Shown: in pieces, positions 36,303 to 44,018 of the stretch | How the letters are laid out: every line of letters begins with the position of its first letter | Numbering within the stretch: the first letter of the stretch is position 1 | DNA from: Bermanella sp036960565 | GTDB lineage: Bacteria > Pseudomonadota > Gammaproteobacteria > Pseudomonadales > Oceanobacteraceae | Direction of reading: 5' to 3' | DNA length: 64,000 nucleotides | Assembly (NCBI GenBank): GCA_036960565.1 | Contig: JBALXQ010000002.1 | Coordinates: forward strand, 124,001 to 188,000 | Position numbers and translations under genes: made by a program | Notes under the pieces: generated by a model | Told to the model about the DNA's origin: nothing | Seen by the model: only the letters and a program-made list of their open reading frames with translations | Database searches by the model: none

Positions 36303-37421
36303 ATGAAAGCAGAATTTGATGACATTCGTGCATATCAAGATCATGAAGTGAATGATATGTTGATGTCGCTATTGAAAGACAGTGAGTTCTTACAATTTAT
36401 TGCTACGCAACAATTTCCGCGGTTACAGCGCTTTTTCCCTGCTTTAATTAAAGGCCGAATTAAAAAGGCCCTGAAAAATCAGTTTAAAAATGTACACAGC
36501 ATTCAAACTATGCAAAACAAGCTTGAGCCATTTGTTCAGTCTTTGTTAGATAAAACGGTTACTCAATTTAATGTAACAGGGATTGAAAATTTAAAAAAAG
36601 ATCAGGCTTATGTTTTTATAAGTAATCATAGGGACATTGCTATGGACCCAATGTTGGTGAATTACGCATTGCTACAGGCCAATTTATCCACCTGCAAAAT
36701 TGCCATCGGTGACAACCTGATCGAACGTCCTTTTGTGAATAAACTAATGCGACTAAATAAAAGCTTCGTGGTTAGACGCAAGCTTGAGGGTCGTAAAGAG
36801 AAACTGGCAGCCGTAAATCATTTATCGGCCTATATTCATGACAGCTTGAAGTCAGGTCAAAGCATTTGGATCGCACAAAAAGAAGGGCGGGCAAAAGACG
36901 GTAAGGATGTTACCGATAAAGCTGTTTTAAAAATGCTGCATTTAGCTGGGCGGAAACTGGGCTGGGACTTTAATGAAAGTATGAACTTTTTAAATCTGGT
37001 GCCGGTGACGATTAGCTACGAATGGGACCCTTGTGATGAAGATAAAGCGAAAGAGCTAGATGCAATAAAGCAACATGGCCAATATGAAAAATCACAAGAT
37101 GAAGATTTTCTGAGCATAGTTAAAGGTATTAAAGGTAGTAAAGGACAAGTATCCATACACTTTTCAAATCCGCTTAAATTGGATTCTTCTGTACCAGAAC
37201 AATGGAGTCAGGCAGTGGATGAAAGTATTCACGAGAATTACCATCTGTACGATAACAACAAGCAAGCGTATGAAATACTTAATGGCGATCACATAAAGGC
37301 TGCTCTTGCCAACACTGTATGGCAAGAAAAGTATGGTCATTTAACAGACTCGGTGATTCAACAAATTGTTAGCACTTATGCTCAGCCCGTTGCACTGAAA
37401 AAAGCTATGCAATCATCATGA
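36303..37421 (+). CDS. PlsC-like acyltransferase family protein
   Basis: 372 residues with the acyltransferase block I motif in SNHRDIAMDP and block III in AQKEGRAKDG. Such enzymes move acyl chains onto glycerol phosphate or related acceptors at the inner membrane. The His-to-Asp spacing is HX5D if the last Asp is used, one longer than the usual HX4D, which is worth noting. It lacks obvious membrane helices. It is longer than PlsC (~245) and differs from the YihG-like enzyme at 43024. It overlaps the next gene by four bases (ATGA), a sign of coupled translation. Confidence 0.8.
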   Translation: MKAEFDDIRAYQDHEVNDMLMSLLKDSEFLQFIATQQFPRLQRFFPALIKGRIKKALKNQFKNVHSIQTMQNKLEPFVQSLLDKTVTQFNVTGIENLKKDQAYVFISNHRDIAMDPMLVNYALLQANLSTCKIAIGDNLIERPFVNKLMRLNKSFVVRRKLEGRKEKLAAVNHLSAYIHDSLKSGQSIWIAQKEGRAKDGKDVTDKAVLKMLHLAGRKLGWDFNESMNFLNLVPVTISYEWDPCDEDKAKELDAIKQHGQYEKSQDEDFLSIVKGIKGSKGQVSIHFSNPLKLDSSVPEQWSQAVDESIHENYHLYDNNKQAYEILNGDHIKAALANTVWQEKYGHLTDSVIQQIVSTYAQPVALKKAMQSS

Positions 37422-37672
37422 TGTTGGCCTCAAAAAAATCCATTTTACCATTTGGCGCTGTGACCTTGACTCTACTGGCAGCAGCTTTGTTATTTCAATT
37501 TTGGCCAAAATCCTCTTGTGATAAATTAAAAGAGAAGATGGAAGCTGGGTATTTTTTACGCTGGATGCCACCACAGCTTATGCTGATAACGGCAGATAAA
37601 AAAACCTTAATGGTATCTGCAGATGACGAAAGTTTGGCTTGTGAAGTCATGATGTTGGAGTTGGGCAAATAG
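37418..37672 (+). CDS. Small membrane protein, unknown
   Basis: 84 residues with one N-terminal membrane helix (ILPFGAVTLTLLAAALLFQF), then a short domain with two cysteines (SSCDKLKEK and DESLACEVM). It could be an anchored periplasmic protein with a disulfide. Translation is probably coupled to the acyltransferase through an ATGA overlap; a second ATG follows at once. Family not recognised. Confidence 0.6.
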   Translation: MMLASKKSILPFGAVTLTLLAAALLFQFWPKSSCDKLKEKMEAGYFLRWMPPQLMLITADKKTLMVSADDESLACEVMMLELGK

Positions 37673-37755
37673 TAAACCGAGCTAGTGAGCTTTCCAAATA
37701 ATTGAATTCGGCCTTTATCAGTCTATAAATATTTTACCCAGTAATCTGTTTCTAA

Positions 37756-38550
37756 TTAATCGTCATTGAGGGCGCTGCAAAGCGCTCTTTTTAATGAAGC
37801 TGGGTCAATGGTTTTATCAAATAAGGCACATACCCCTGCTTGACGAACACCGCTTAGGCGGCTGCTGTTAGTCTCACTTGTGACCATGAGCACAGGTAAA
37901 TAAGAAAATTCAGATTTAGACAAATATTCAACTAATTCCTGGCCATTCATCTCTGGCATGTTGTAGTCAATTATCATGAAATCAATACTCTCTTGATGTA
38001 ACAATTCTATTGCCTGCAGACCATTCTCGGCTTGGAGGCAATGCTCTATGCCACAGGAATTAAGCATTCTTGCAATATGACGTCGTGCGGTTTTTGAATC
38101 ATCTACGATAAGCCCTTTTAAGCTATCTACATCTAAATTATCAAGTGGTAAATTAGATACTTCTAATGTGTCACGCGCTGCCTTTAAGGCTGTGCGAAAA
38201 TCTCGGCGATTAAAGGGTTTGGGTAAAACGGCCAGTACGCCAGCTTGTTTGATAGGGTCTATTTTGGAGAAACTGGTCTCGCTGGAAATTAGCATAAAGT
38301 TAATGTCCTGGCTGAGAGATTGATTACGAATGATCTGTAACAGTTCTATGGCGTTCATGTCGCTAAAATACATGGAGCTGATGACTAAATCGGGTTGCAA
38401 GGTACTTAAGGCATCGAGTGCTTGCTGACCTGACGTTACGATATCCAGTTTAGTAATACCCTCCTCTTGAAGTACTTGGCAAATAATTTTGCTTTGAGTA
38501 GCGGAAGGTTCAATGAGTAATACGGTAAGGTCTTGAATTTGCAGAGACAT
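37756..38550 (-). CDS. Tandem receiver protein (degenerate REC plus intact REC)
   Basis: 264 residues with two receiver domains and no output domain. In the first (about 8-128) the phospho-acceptor position is Ser59 (PDLVISSMYF), although KP is kept at 110-112. The second (about 145-262) has the acidic pair D150-D151, D195 in MIIDYNMPE and K246 in FDKTID. Such a protein could relay phosphate through one site or act as a dimeric adaptor. It lies 60 bases downstream of an REC-GGDEF gene on the same strand and has AAAGG six bases before its ATG, so the two are probably co-transcribed or at least part of the same pathway. Confidence 0.85.
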   Translation of the reverse strand: MSLQIQDLTVLLIEPSATQSKIICQVLQEEGITKLDIVTSGQQALDALSTLQPDLVISSMYFSDMNAIELLQIIRNQSLSQDINFMLISSETSFSKIDPIKQAGVLAVLPKPFNRRDFRTALKAARDTLEVSNLPLDNLDVDSLKGLIVDDSKTARRHIARMLNSCGIEHCLQAENGLQAIELLHQESIDFMIIDYNMPEMNGQELVEYLSKSEFSYLPVLMVTSETNSSRLSGVRQAGVCALFDKTIDPASLKRALCSALNDD

Positions 38551-38610
38551 GGCAAACCTTTGAGGAGTTGTATTTGTATATAGTATTATTAAATAAATCG
38601 TGCCAGCGCT

Positions 38611-39516
38611 TTATTTAATGCAATTTCTTCCAGACTCTTTTGCTTGATACAGTGCTTTATCCGCTCTTAGCAAAACATCTTTCCTAGTTTCTTGGCCAAA
38701 GCGTACTTGGCTAAGGCCAATGCTAACAGTGACATAAGGCTGAGTATCAGAAAACTCGTGGGCTATTTGAGCCTTTTGCATGGCTTGAATAAATCGATTA
38801 GCGACAATTCTTGCGCCTTCTTCGTCAGTTCCTGGCAGCAATACAACAAATTCTTCGCCACCGTAGCGAGCTAAAATATCAATAGGGCGCTTAAGGGCTG
38901 ATTTAAGTGTTTGAGCAACTTGGCGCAGGCATTGATCCCCCTGAATGTGACCATAGTTATCGTTGTACTTTTTAAAATGATCGATATCCATAATCATAAT
39001 AGTAAGAGGCGCCTTTTTTCGATGGTGATCTTTCCATAAGCGTTCGAACATATCTTCATAACCACGGCGATTCATTACCTGAGTGAGTACATCGTAATGG
39101 GCCACTTCATCTAGCTTTTGATTGGCTTTCATTAGTTCAGCTTGTATAGATGAAACCTTTAGCATGGCTTTAGCAATGGCGCTCAGTACATCCTCGTGGA
39201 CGGGTTTACTTATGTAAGTATCACCGCCGACGTTCAGGCCCTCAACAATGTCTTTTGGCTCGGTACGGGCAGTTAAATAAATAATGGGCACCCAGTGGTC
39301 TTGCAGTAAGCCACGCAGGGCTTTGCAGGTCTCAAAGCCAGATAATCCAGGCATTTCAACATCTAGTATGATGAGGTCGGGTACCTTTTCGCTCACCTTA
39401 AAAAGAGCGTCCTCACCAGACTCGCACGAAATAACCTCGCAATCTAACTGAGCTAGATACTGTTTTATGACGTACCTTTGGGTGCGAGAGTCGTCCACCA
39501 CCATAATCTGTGGCAT
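38611..39516 (-). CDS. Response regulator diguanylate cyclase (REC-GGDEF)
   Basis: 301 residues. Receiver with VVDD, D52 in LDVEMPGLSG and K in ISKPVHED, a short coiled linker (about 120-140), then GGDEF with GGEEF at 219-223 and RxxD site RPID at 210-213. It should make c-di-GMP under phosphorylation control with product feedback. It resembles the cyclase at 32292 in architecture but is clearly a different gene. It is followed by the tandem receiver gene. The start has GGA seven bases upstream. The kinase is not adjacent; the hybrid kinase at 33291 is the only kinase within 20 kb. Confidence 0.92.
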   Translation of the reverse strand: MPQIMVVDDSRTQRYVIKQYLAQLDCEVISCESGEDALFKVSEKVPDLIILDVEMPGLSGFETCKALRGLLQDHWVPIIYLTARTEPKDIVEGLNVGGDTYISKPVHEDVLSAIAKAMLKVSSIQAELMKANQKLDEVAHYDVLTQVMNRRGYEDMFERLWKDHHRKKAPLTIMIMDIDHFKKYNDNYGHIQGDQCLRQVAQTLKSALKRPIDILARYGGEEFVVLLPGTDEEGARIVANRFIQAMQKAQIAHEFSDTQPYVTVSIGLSQVRFGQETRKDVLLRADKALYQAKESGRNCIK

Positions 39517-39737
39517 TTATTTTCCTTAACTACACATATGATTTAAGCATAGCAGGGGACTGTGAAACCTTTGCAGCAAAATCATGGCAAATAATTGGAA
39601 GGTTAATATAACGATGAACTTATGCATTAAAGTAATAACGTGGCTGTTTTTACCTATACATAGTGTTTTATACTGTGATCTCAGCTGGCTGGGTCATTGG
39701 TATGCTAGGATTAATATTGAGAGTAAGGAATCTTTAG

Positions 39738-40607
39738 ATGAGCGATTATGGGCATCTGAGTAGGCAGGCCACATTAGCATCCATTATCGTGGCGGTTATA
39801 CTAATCGTGACAAAAACTTGGGCCTACTGGGCTACAGGATCGGTGAGTTTATTGGGATCTTTGCTAGATTCCTTTCTAGATGGCATTACTTCCTTTATAA
39901 ATTTTGTGGCGTTACGCTATGCCCTTATTCCTGCCGATGAAGACCATAAATTTGGTCATGGAAAACTAGAATCTATTGCAGCTCTCGCTCAGTCTGCTTT
40001 CATGATTGGCTCTGCTTTTGTATTGGTACTCAACAGTTTTGATGTGATGATCGACAAGCGTCAGGTGGTGAACAGCCAATGGGGTGTGTATGTGAGCATC
40101 CTGGCCATCATCTTAACCATTGCTCTGGTGATGTTTCAAAAATATGTCCTGTCTAAAACCAAGTCTCTTATTGTAGAAGCTGATTCTCTTCATTACCAAG
40201 GCGACATTCTCATGAATGGTGCGGTGCTCTTAGCCATGATCATGGCGAGCATTGGGGTTTTCTGGGTTGATTCTGTCATGGCCTTATTCATCGGTATATT
40301 TTTATGTGTTAATGCTTGGCGCGTAGGAAGCAAAGCCTTTGAAGACTTGATGGATATGCAATTACCAGAAGTTGAGCAACGAATTCATGAATTGGTGACT
40401 AAAGCCGGAGGCAGTGAAGGTTGTCATGATGTTCGCTGCCGCCAGTCTGGGCCTAATATGTTCATTCAGTTTCATCTGGAACTCGATGAAACTCTGGCAC
40501 TTTGGTCTGCCCATGAAATAGGCGACCGAATTGAAAAAAACATCATAAATGAATACCCCTATGCGGACGTTCTTATTCACCATGACCCGGTAAAGGTAAT
40601 TCCTTAA
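39738..40607 (+). CDS. fieF: Cation diffusion facilitator, FieF-like
   Basis: 289 residues with six membrane helices and a cytoplasmic C-terminal domain. The transport-site residues are present: DSFLD in helix 2 and HYQGD in helix 5, with FGHGKLESIAALAQS between as in E. coli FieF (YiiP), which exports zinc and ferrous iron in exchange for protons. The C-terminal part keeps CHDVRCRQSGPNMFIQFHLE and DVLIHHDP, which bind regulatory metal. The stop codon overlaps the start of the next gene (TAATG), so it is translationally coupled to an envelope protein of unknown function. Confidence 0.92.
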   Translation: MSDYGHLSRQATLASIIVAVILIVTKTWAYWATGSVSLLGSLLDSFLDGITSFINFVALRYALIPADEDHKFGHGKLESIAALAQSAFMIGSAFVLVLNSFDVMIDKRQVVNSQWGVYVSILAIILTIALVMFQKYVLSKTKSLIVEADSLHYQGDILMNGAVLLAMIMASIGVFWVDSVMALFIGIFLCVNAWRVGSKAFEDLMDMQLPEVEQRIHELVTKAGGSEGCHDVRCRQSGPNMFIQFHLELDETLALWSAHEIGDRIEKNIINEYPYADVLIHHDPVKVIP

Positions 40608-41632
40608 TGCTGCGTTATTTTCTATTAGTCAGTTTGTTGATTGGGCAAGTGAGTTGGGCTGGCGGGCTTTTGCCCCAAGCCGTAGATTCGCCAGCGTCCT
40701 CACCTGACTCAGATTACGAAGCAGAATTAGAAGAAGTAGAAGAGTCAGAGCTTGAAATTGGCCTACTGGATTGGTCACAGAATCTTGGCAGTGATTATGT
40801 TGAAAATCTAAATGATGGTGTTGATTCTTTTTTTATGGATGCATTTTTTGATGATGAAATTATCAATGATGAATCTTCGGGCAGTAATGGTCGTTTGTTT
40901 TTTGCTACTCGTCGAGTCCAAGATGAGGGGGTCGATTACCAGATGGGCATTAACCTGAAACTGGTACTGCCCAGAACTCGTGATCGCTTTAAAATATTGG
41001 TAGAAACCGATGAAAATGAAGATAGTGAAAAAGAATCGAATGTTTTGGGTACCACCAATAACGTAACCTACTCCACAGCATTGCGAGTAGAGTTGCGTAA
41101 AGGCAAGCGCTGGAGATCCAGTTGGGATAACGGCATACGCTGGTCGGGCCAGCCGGTTTATTTTTCTCGGGTAAGGCTAAGGCGCACCGATTATTTCGAT
41201 AATTGGCGTTCTCGTATATTACAAACCGTATCTTGGCGTACTGACGTAGAATGGGGTGCTAACTTTAGTACCAGTTTTCTAAGGCCAATTGGCTTGCATC
41301 AGCATTTTCGTACTGGTTTTAGTGCGGGCTACCTACTAAGTGATGATTTTGCTGACCTCAGAACCAGTGCCGCTATTTTTCACGAGTTAAGTTCTCGAGC
41401 CGCCATGCTATATCAGGTAGCGGTACTGGGAGATACAAACTCCATTTCTAAAGTGAACGACACTATTTTGTCAGTGAGTTATCGTCGTAAAATTTACCGA
41501 CATTTTGTGTTTGCTGAGATTGTGCCCGAGGTATCTTGGCCTAGAGCAGAAGAGGTGGGTGACGATAATTATAAAGCCACTCCTGCTATTAACTTTCGCC
41601 TGGAAATGATCTTTGGCCCAGAAAAACATTAG
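40607..41632 (+). CDS. Putative outer membrane protein coupled to fieF
   Basis: 341 residues with signal peptide MLRYFLLVSLLIGQVSWAGG, then a strongly acidic stretch (about 30-60, EAELEEVEESELEIG) and a long region of alternating strands (LFFATRRVQDEGVDYQMGIN, LRVELRKGKRWRSSWDNG, RILQTVSWRTDVEWGANF) ending with RLEMIFGPEKH. This looks like a beta-barrel, but I do not recognise the family. It overlaps fieF by one base, so its role may be in metal handling or envelope stress; that is inference. Confidence 0.65.
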   Translation: MLRYFLLVSLLIGQVSWAGGLLPQAVDSPASSPDSDYEAELEEVEESELEIGLLDWSQNLGSDYVENLNDGVDSFFMDAFFDDEIINDESSGSNGRLFFATRRVQDEGVDYQMGINLKLVLPRTRDRFKILVETDENEDSEKESNVLGTTNNVTYSTALRVELRKGKRWRSSWDNGIRWSGQPVYFSRVRLRRTDYFDNWRSRILQTVSWRTDVEWGANFSTSFLRPIGLHQHFRTGFSAGYLLSDDFADLRTSAAIFHELSSRAAMLYQVAVLGDTNSISKVNDTILSVSYRRKIYRHFVFAEIVPEVSWPRAEEVGDDNYKATPAINFRLEMIFGPEKH

Positions 41633-41872
41633 CTGATATTTACTAAATTGAATTGAACGATCTAGGTAGTAAAAAGTAATTCCGCTGTATTTTCTGCATC
41701 GACTTAAGCTCGCTGATTCATCGCTTGCACGTTCAATAGTGAAAGAGGTATCGCTACCTATAAAATGACAATCCTCAAGACAGTGAAACCTCACTTAAAT
41801 AACCCGAGTTTAAAAAACTTAGATCGTGTGATTTTTAGGGCGTTTACAGAAAAATAAAGAGGAGAAACAATA

Positions 41873-41903
41873 GGACCTTTAAACCCTAAAGGTTGAAAGG
41901 TCC
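41873..41903 (-). terminator. Terminator-like hairpin of cysK
   Basis: A 13-bp stem with one mismatch (41873-41885 with 41891-41903) and loop CTAAA, 20 bases beyond the cysK stop on the minus strand. The T-run after it is poor. Confidence 0.6.
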
Positions 41904-41922
41904 GTAGGTGGCGACTAGATAC

Positions 41923-42885
41923 TTACGCCATTTCATTTTCGCCAAAAACACCATCGAACAGTATCGTCGACAAATAACGTTCACCGGAATCTGGCAAGAT
42001 CACGACCAGTGTTTTACCTACATGCTCAGGCTGCTTAGCAACCTTAAGTGCAGCGGCTACAGCAGCCCCCCCTGAGATACCACATAGGATACCCTCTTCT
42101 TTCATGAGTCTTTGTGCCATCTCAATGGCTTCTTCATTTTCGATGGTTTCTACTTGGTCAACCATTTCTAAATCCAGGTTGTCTGGAATAAAGTTGGCTC
42201 CAATCCCCTGAATTTTATGAGGGGCAGGGGTTAATGTTTCACCGGCTCTTAACTGGCTAATAAGTGGAGAAGCAGCAGGTTCTACTGCGACACTGGTGAT
42301 GTTTTTACCCTGAGTTTTCTTTATATAGCGGCTCACACCCGAAATCGTACCGCCAGTTCCTACGCCTGCAACCAGAATGTCGATACTGCCTTCGGTATCG
42401 TTCCAAATTTCAGGACCTGTGGTTTTCTCATGGATAGCCGGATTAGCAGGATTGCTAAACTGCCCAAGAATAAGGCGGGATTGAGGGGCCTCTTCATATA
42501 AGGCTTGGGCTTTATCAATGGCGCCCTTCATGCCCTTAGGGCCTTCAGTTAATACTATGTTAGCACCCAGAGCTTTCATCACTTTACGACGCTCAATACT
42601 CATGGTTGCTGGCATGGTTAAAGTAACTTTATAGCCTCGAGCAGCCCCTACAAATGCCAAGGCTATGCCTGTATTACCACTAGTGGGTTCAACTATTTCC
42701 ATACCTGGTTTTAGTTGACCGTCTTGTTCCGCCTGCCAAATCATGTTGGCACCAATGCGGCACTTTACCGAGTTGGCCGGATTGCGACTCTCGATTTTTA
42801 ATAAAATATTCGCATCGGTAATTTTCTTTAAACGCACAAGCGGGGTGTTGCCAATGGATTGGCTGATATCGTCAAAGACTTTCAT
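41923..42885 (-). CDS. cysK: Cysteine synthase A (O-acetylserine sulfhydrylase)
   Basis: A PLP enzyme that makes cysteine from O-acetylserine and sulfide in the cytosol. From the ATG at 42885 (320 residues) it starts MKVFDDISQSIGNTPLVRLK, with AAGGA five bases upstream; the frame extends to 42927 but that start is weaker. The PLP lysine lies in NPANSVKCRIG, the substrate loop is PTSGNTGIALAF and the phosphate loop VGTGGTISG. The C-terminus ends DGVFGENEMA. Length and motifs fit CysK rather than CysM. No other cysteine gene is adjacent. Confidence 0.95.
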   Translation of the reverse strand: MKVFDDISQSIGNTPLVRLKKITDANILLKIESRNPANSVKCRIGANMIWQAEQDGQLKPGMEIVEPTSGNTGIALAFVGAARGYKVTLTMPATMSIERRKVMKALGANIVLTEGPKGMKGAIDKAQALYEEAPQSRLILGQFSNPANPAIHEKTTGPEIWNDTEGSIDILVAGVGTGGTISGVSRYIKKTQGKNITSVAVEPAASPLISQLRAGETLTPAPHKIQGIGANFIPDNLDLEMVDQVETIENEEAIEMAQRLMKEEGILCGISGGAAVAAALKVAKQPEHVGKTLVVILPDSGERYLSTILFDGVFGENEMA

Positions 42886-42971
42886 GGTATTCCTTGAAAT
42901 ACAATTTAGGTAACAGTGAGGTATCAAAACAAAAAGTGAGTATAAAGGAAAGGACTTAAGGAGGGATAAGT

Positions 42972-43002
42972 CACCTGCTACTTTTTAACAAAAGTGCAGG
43001 TG
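42972..43002 (-). terminator. Stable hairpin downstream of the YihG-like gene
   Basis: CACCTGC and GCAGGTG flank ACTTTT and AAAAGT with one bulged base, 22 bases past the acyltransferase stop. There is no T-run, so it may terminate or protect the mRNA end. Confidence 0.5.
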
Positions 43003-43023
43003 TATATTTGTTAGTCAGTTTGA

Positions 43024-43917
43024 TTAATTTGTTTGCAGTTCAGAAATTAGTGCGTCCTTTTTAAGCCACATTTCATGGGTCCACTGTTGAAACTCAGCAC
43101 GAAACTCATCATCTTCGTTGTAATCTTTCTGGGTGAAGTGAGCAGGAATAGGCTCTACTTCAATTCGAACTTTTACATTTTTAATGCGACCACACAAAAA
43201 GTCCCAAAAACTTGGAATGCCATCTGGGTACACGATGGTGATGTTCAACAAACTTTGGAATTTATCGCCCATAGCACTCAGCGCAAAAGCAATGCCGCCA
43301 GCCTTGGGTTTCAAAAGGTTCTGGTAAGGCGATTGCTGTTTACTGTGTTTTTTCTCAGTGAAACGGGTGCCTTCCATGAAATTCATGACACTGGTTGGAG
43401 TGCGTGCAAACTTCTCACAAGCAACACGTGTAGTTTCTAAATCTTTACCCCGCATTTCCGGGTGCTTTTCCAGGTATTCACGGCTAAAGCGCTTCATGAA
43501 TGGAAAATCAAGTGCCCACCAGCTTAGGCCCATGATGGGGACCCTAATGAGTTCCTGTTTTAGAAAGAATTTTAACAGTGGAATTCTGCCCTTTAGCAGG
43601 TGTTGTAGAACTAGGATATCAACCCACGACTGATGGTTAGCGTTAACCAAGTACCAGCCTTTGTAGTTCAAATCAGATAGACCTTCTACATCCCAGTGGG
43701 TTTTTTGCGTCAGGGCCATCCAGCCTGAATTACACATGACCCAGCATTCTGCAATTTTAGTGAGGATTGGGGTGACTAAATTGTGCCAAGGCTTTAACGG
43801 AATGATCACCTTAATAAGAGCAAAGACAAATAGGCACGAGCACCAAAAAACTACATTAATTAACAGTAGGCTGGAAGCTAGGATACCCACCAGGGGTTTA
43901 GGTAAAAAATTAAACAT
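43024..43917 (-). CDS. yihG: YihG-like membrane acyltransferase
   Basis: An inner-membrane PlsC-family acyltransferase with an N-terminal hydrophobic segment (LVGILASSLLLINVVFWC) and motifs NHQSWVDI (HX4D), PFMKRFSREYLEKHPE, RGKDLETTR and FMEGTRFTEKKH. These match E. coli YihG (310 residues), which puts acyl chains on lysophosphatidic acid. The frame starts at 43938, but a terminator hairpin (43931-43968) covers that start and the M8 at 43917 looks like the better initiation site. It follows pta on the same strand but is separated by that terminator. Confidence 0.88.
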   Translation of the reverse strand: MFNFLPKPLVGILASSLLLINVVFWCSCLFVFALIKVIIPLKPWHNLVTPILTKIAECWVMCNSGWMALTQKTHWDVEGLSDLNYKGWYLVNANHQSWVDILVLQHLLKGRIPLLKFFLKQELIRVPIMGLSWWALDFPFMKRFSREYLEKHPEMRGKDLETTRVACEKFARTPTSVMNFMEGTRFTEKKHSKQQSPYQNLLKPKAGGIAFALSAMGDKFQSLLNITIVYPDGIPSFWDFLCGRIKNVKVRIEVEPIPAHFTQKDYNEDDEFRAEFQQWTHEMWLKKDALISELQTN

Positions 43918-43930
43918 ATATCTGCTCAAA

Positions 43931-43968
43931 TAAAACATCCGCGGGCACCTATTTTAATGCACGCGGAT
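43931..43968 (-). terminator. Terminator between pta and the YihG-like gene
   Basis: On the minus strand ATCCGCG at 43968-43962 pairs with CGCGGAT at 43943-43937 and is followed by GTTTTATTT. It starts about 50 bases after the pta stop at 44019. Confidence 0.75.
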
Positions 43969-44018
43969 TTTAAGGTAACGGTTAAAAAAGACCAAAATCA
44001 GGGCTTTTTTACGCCATT

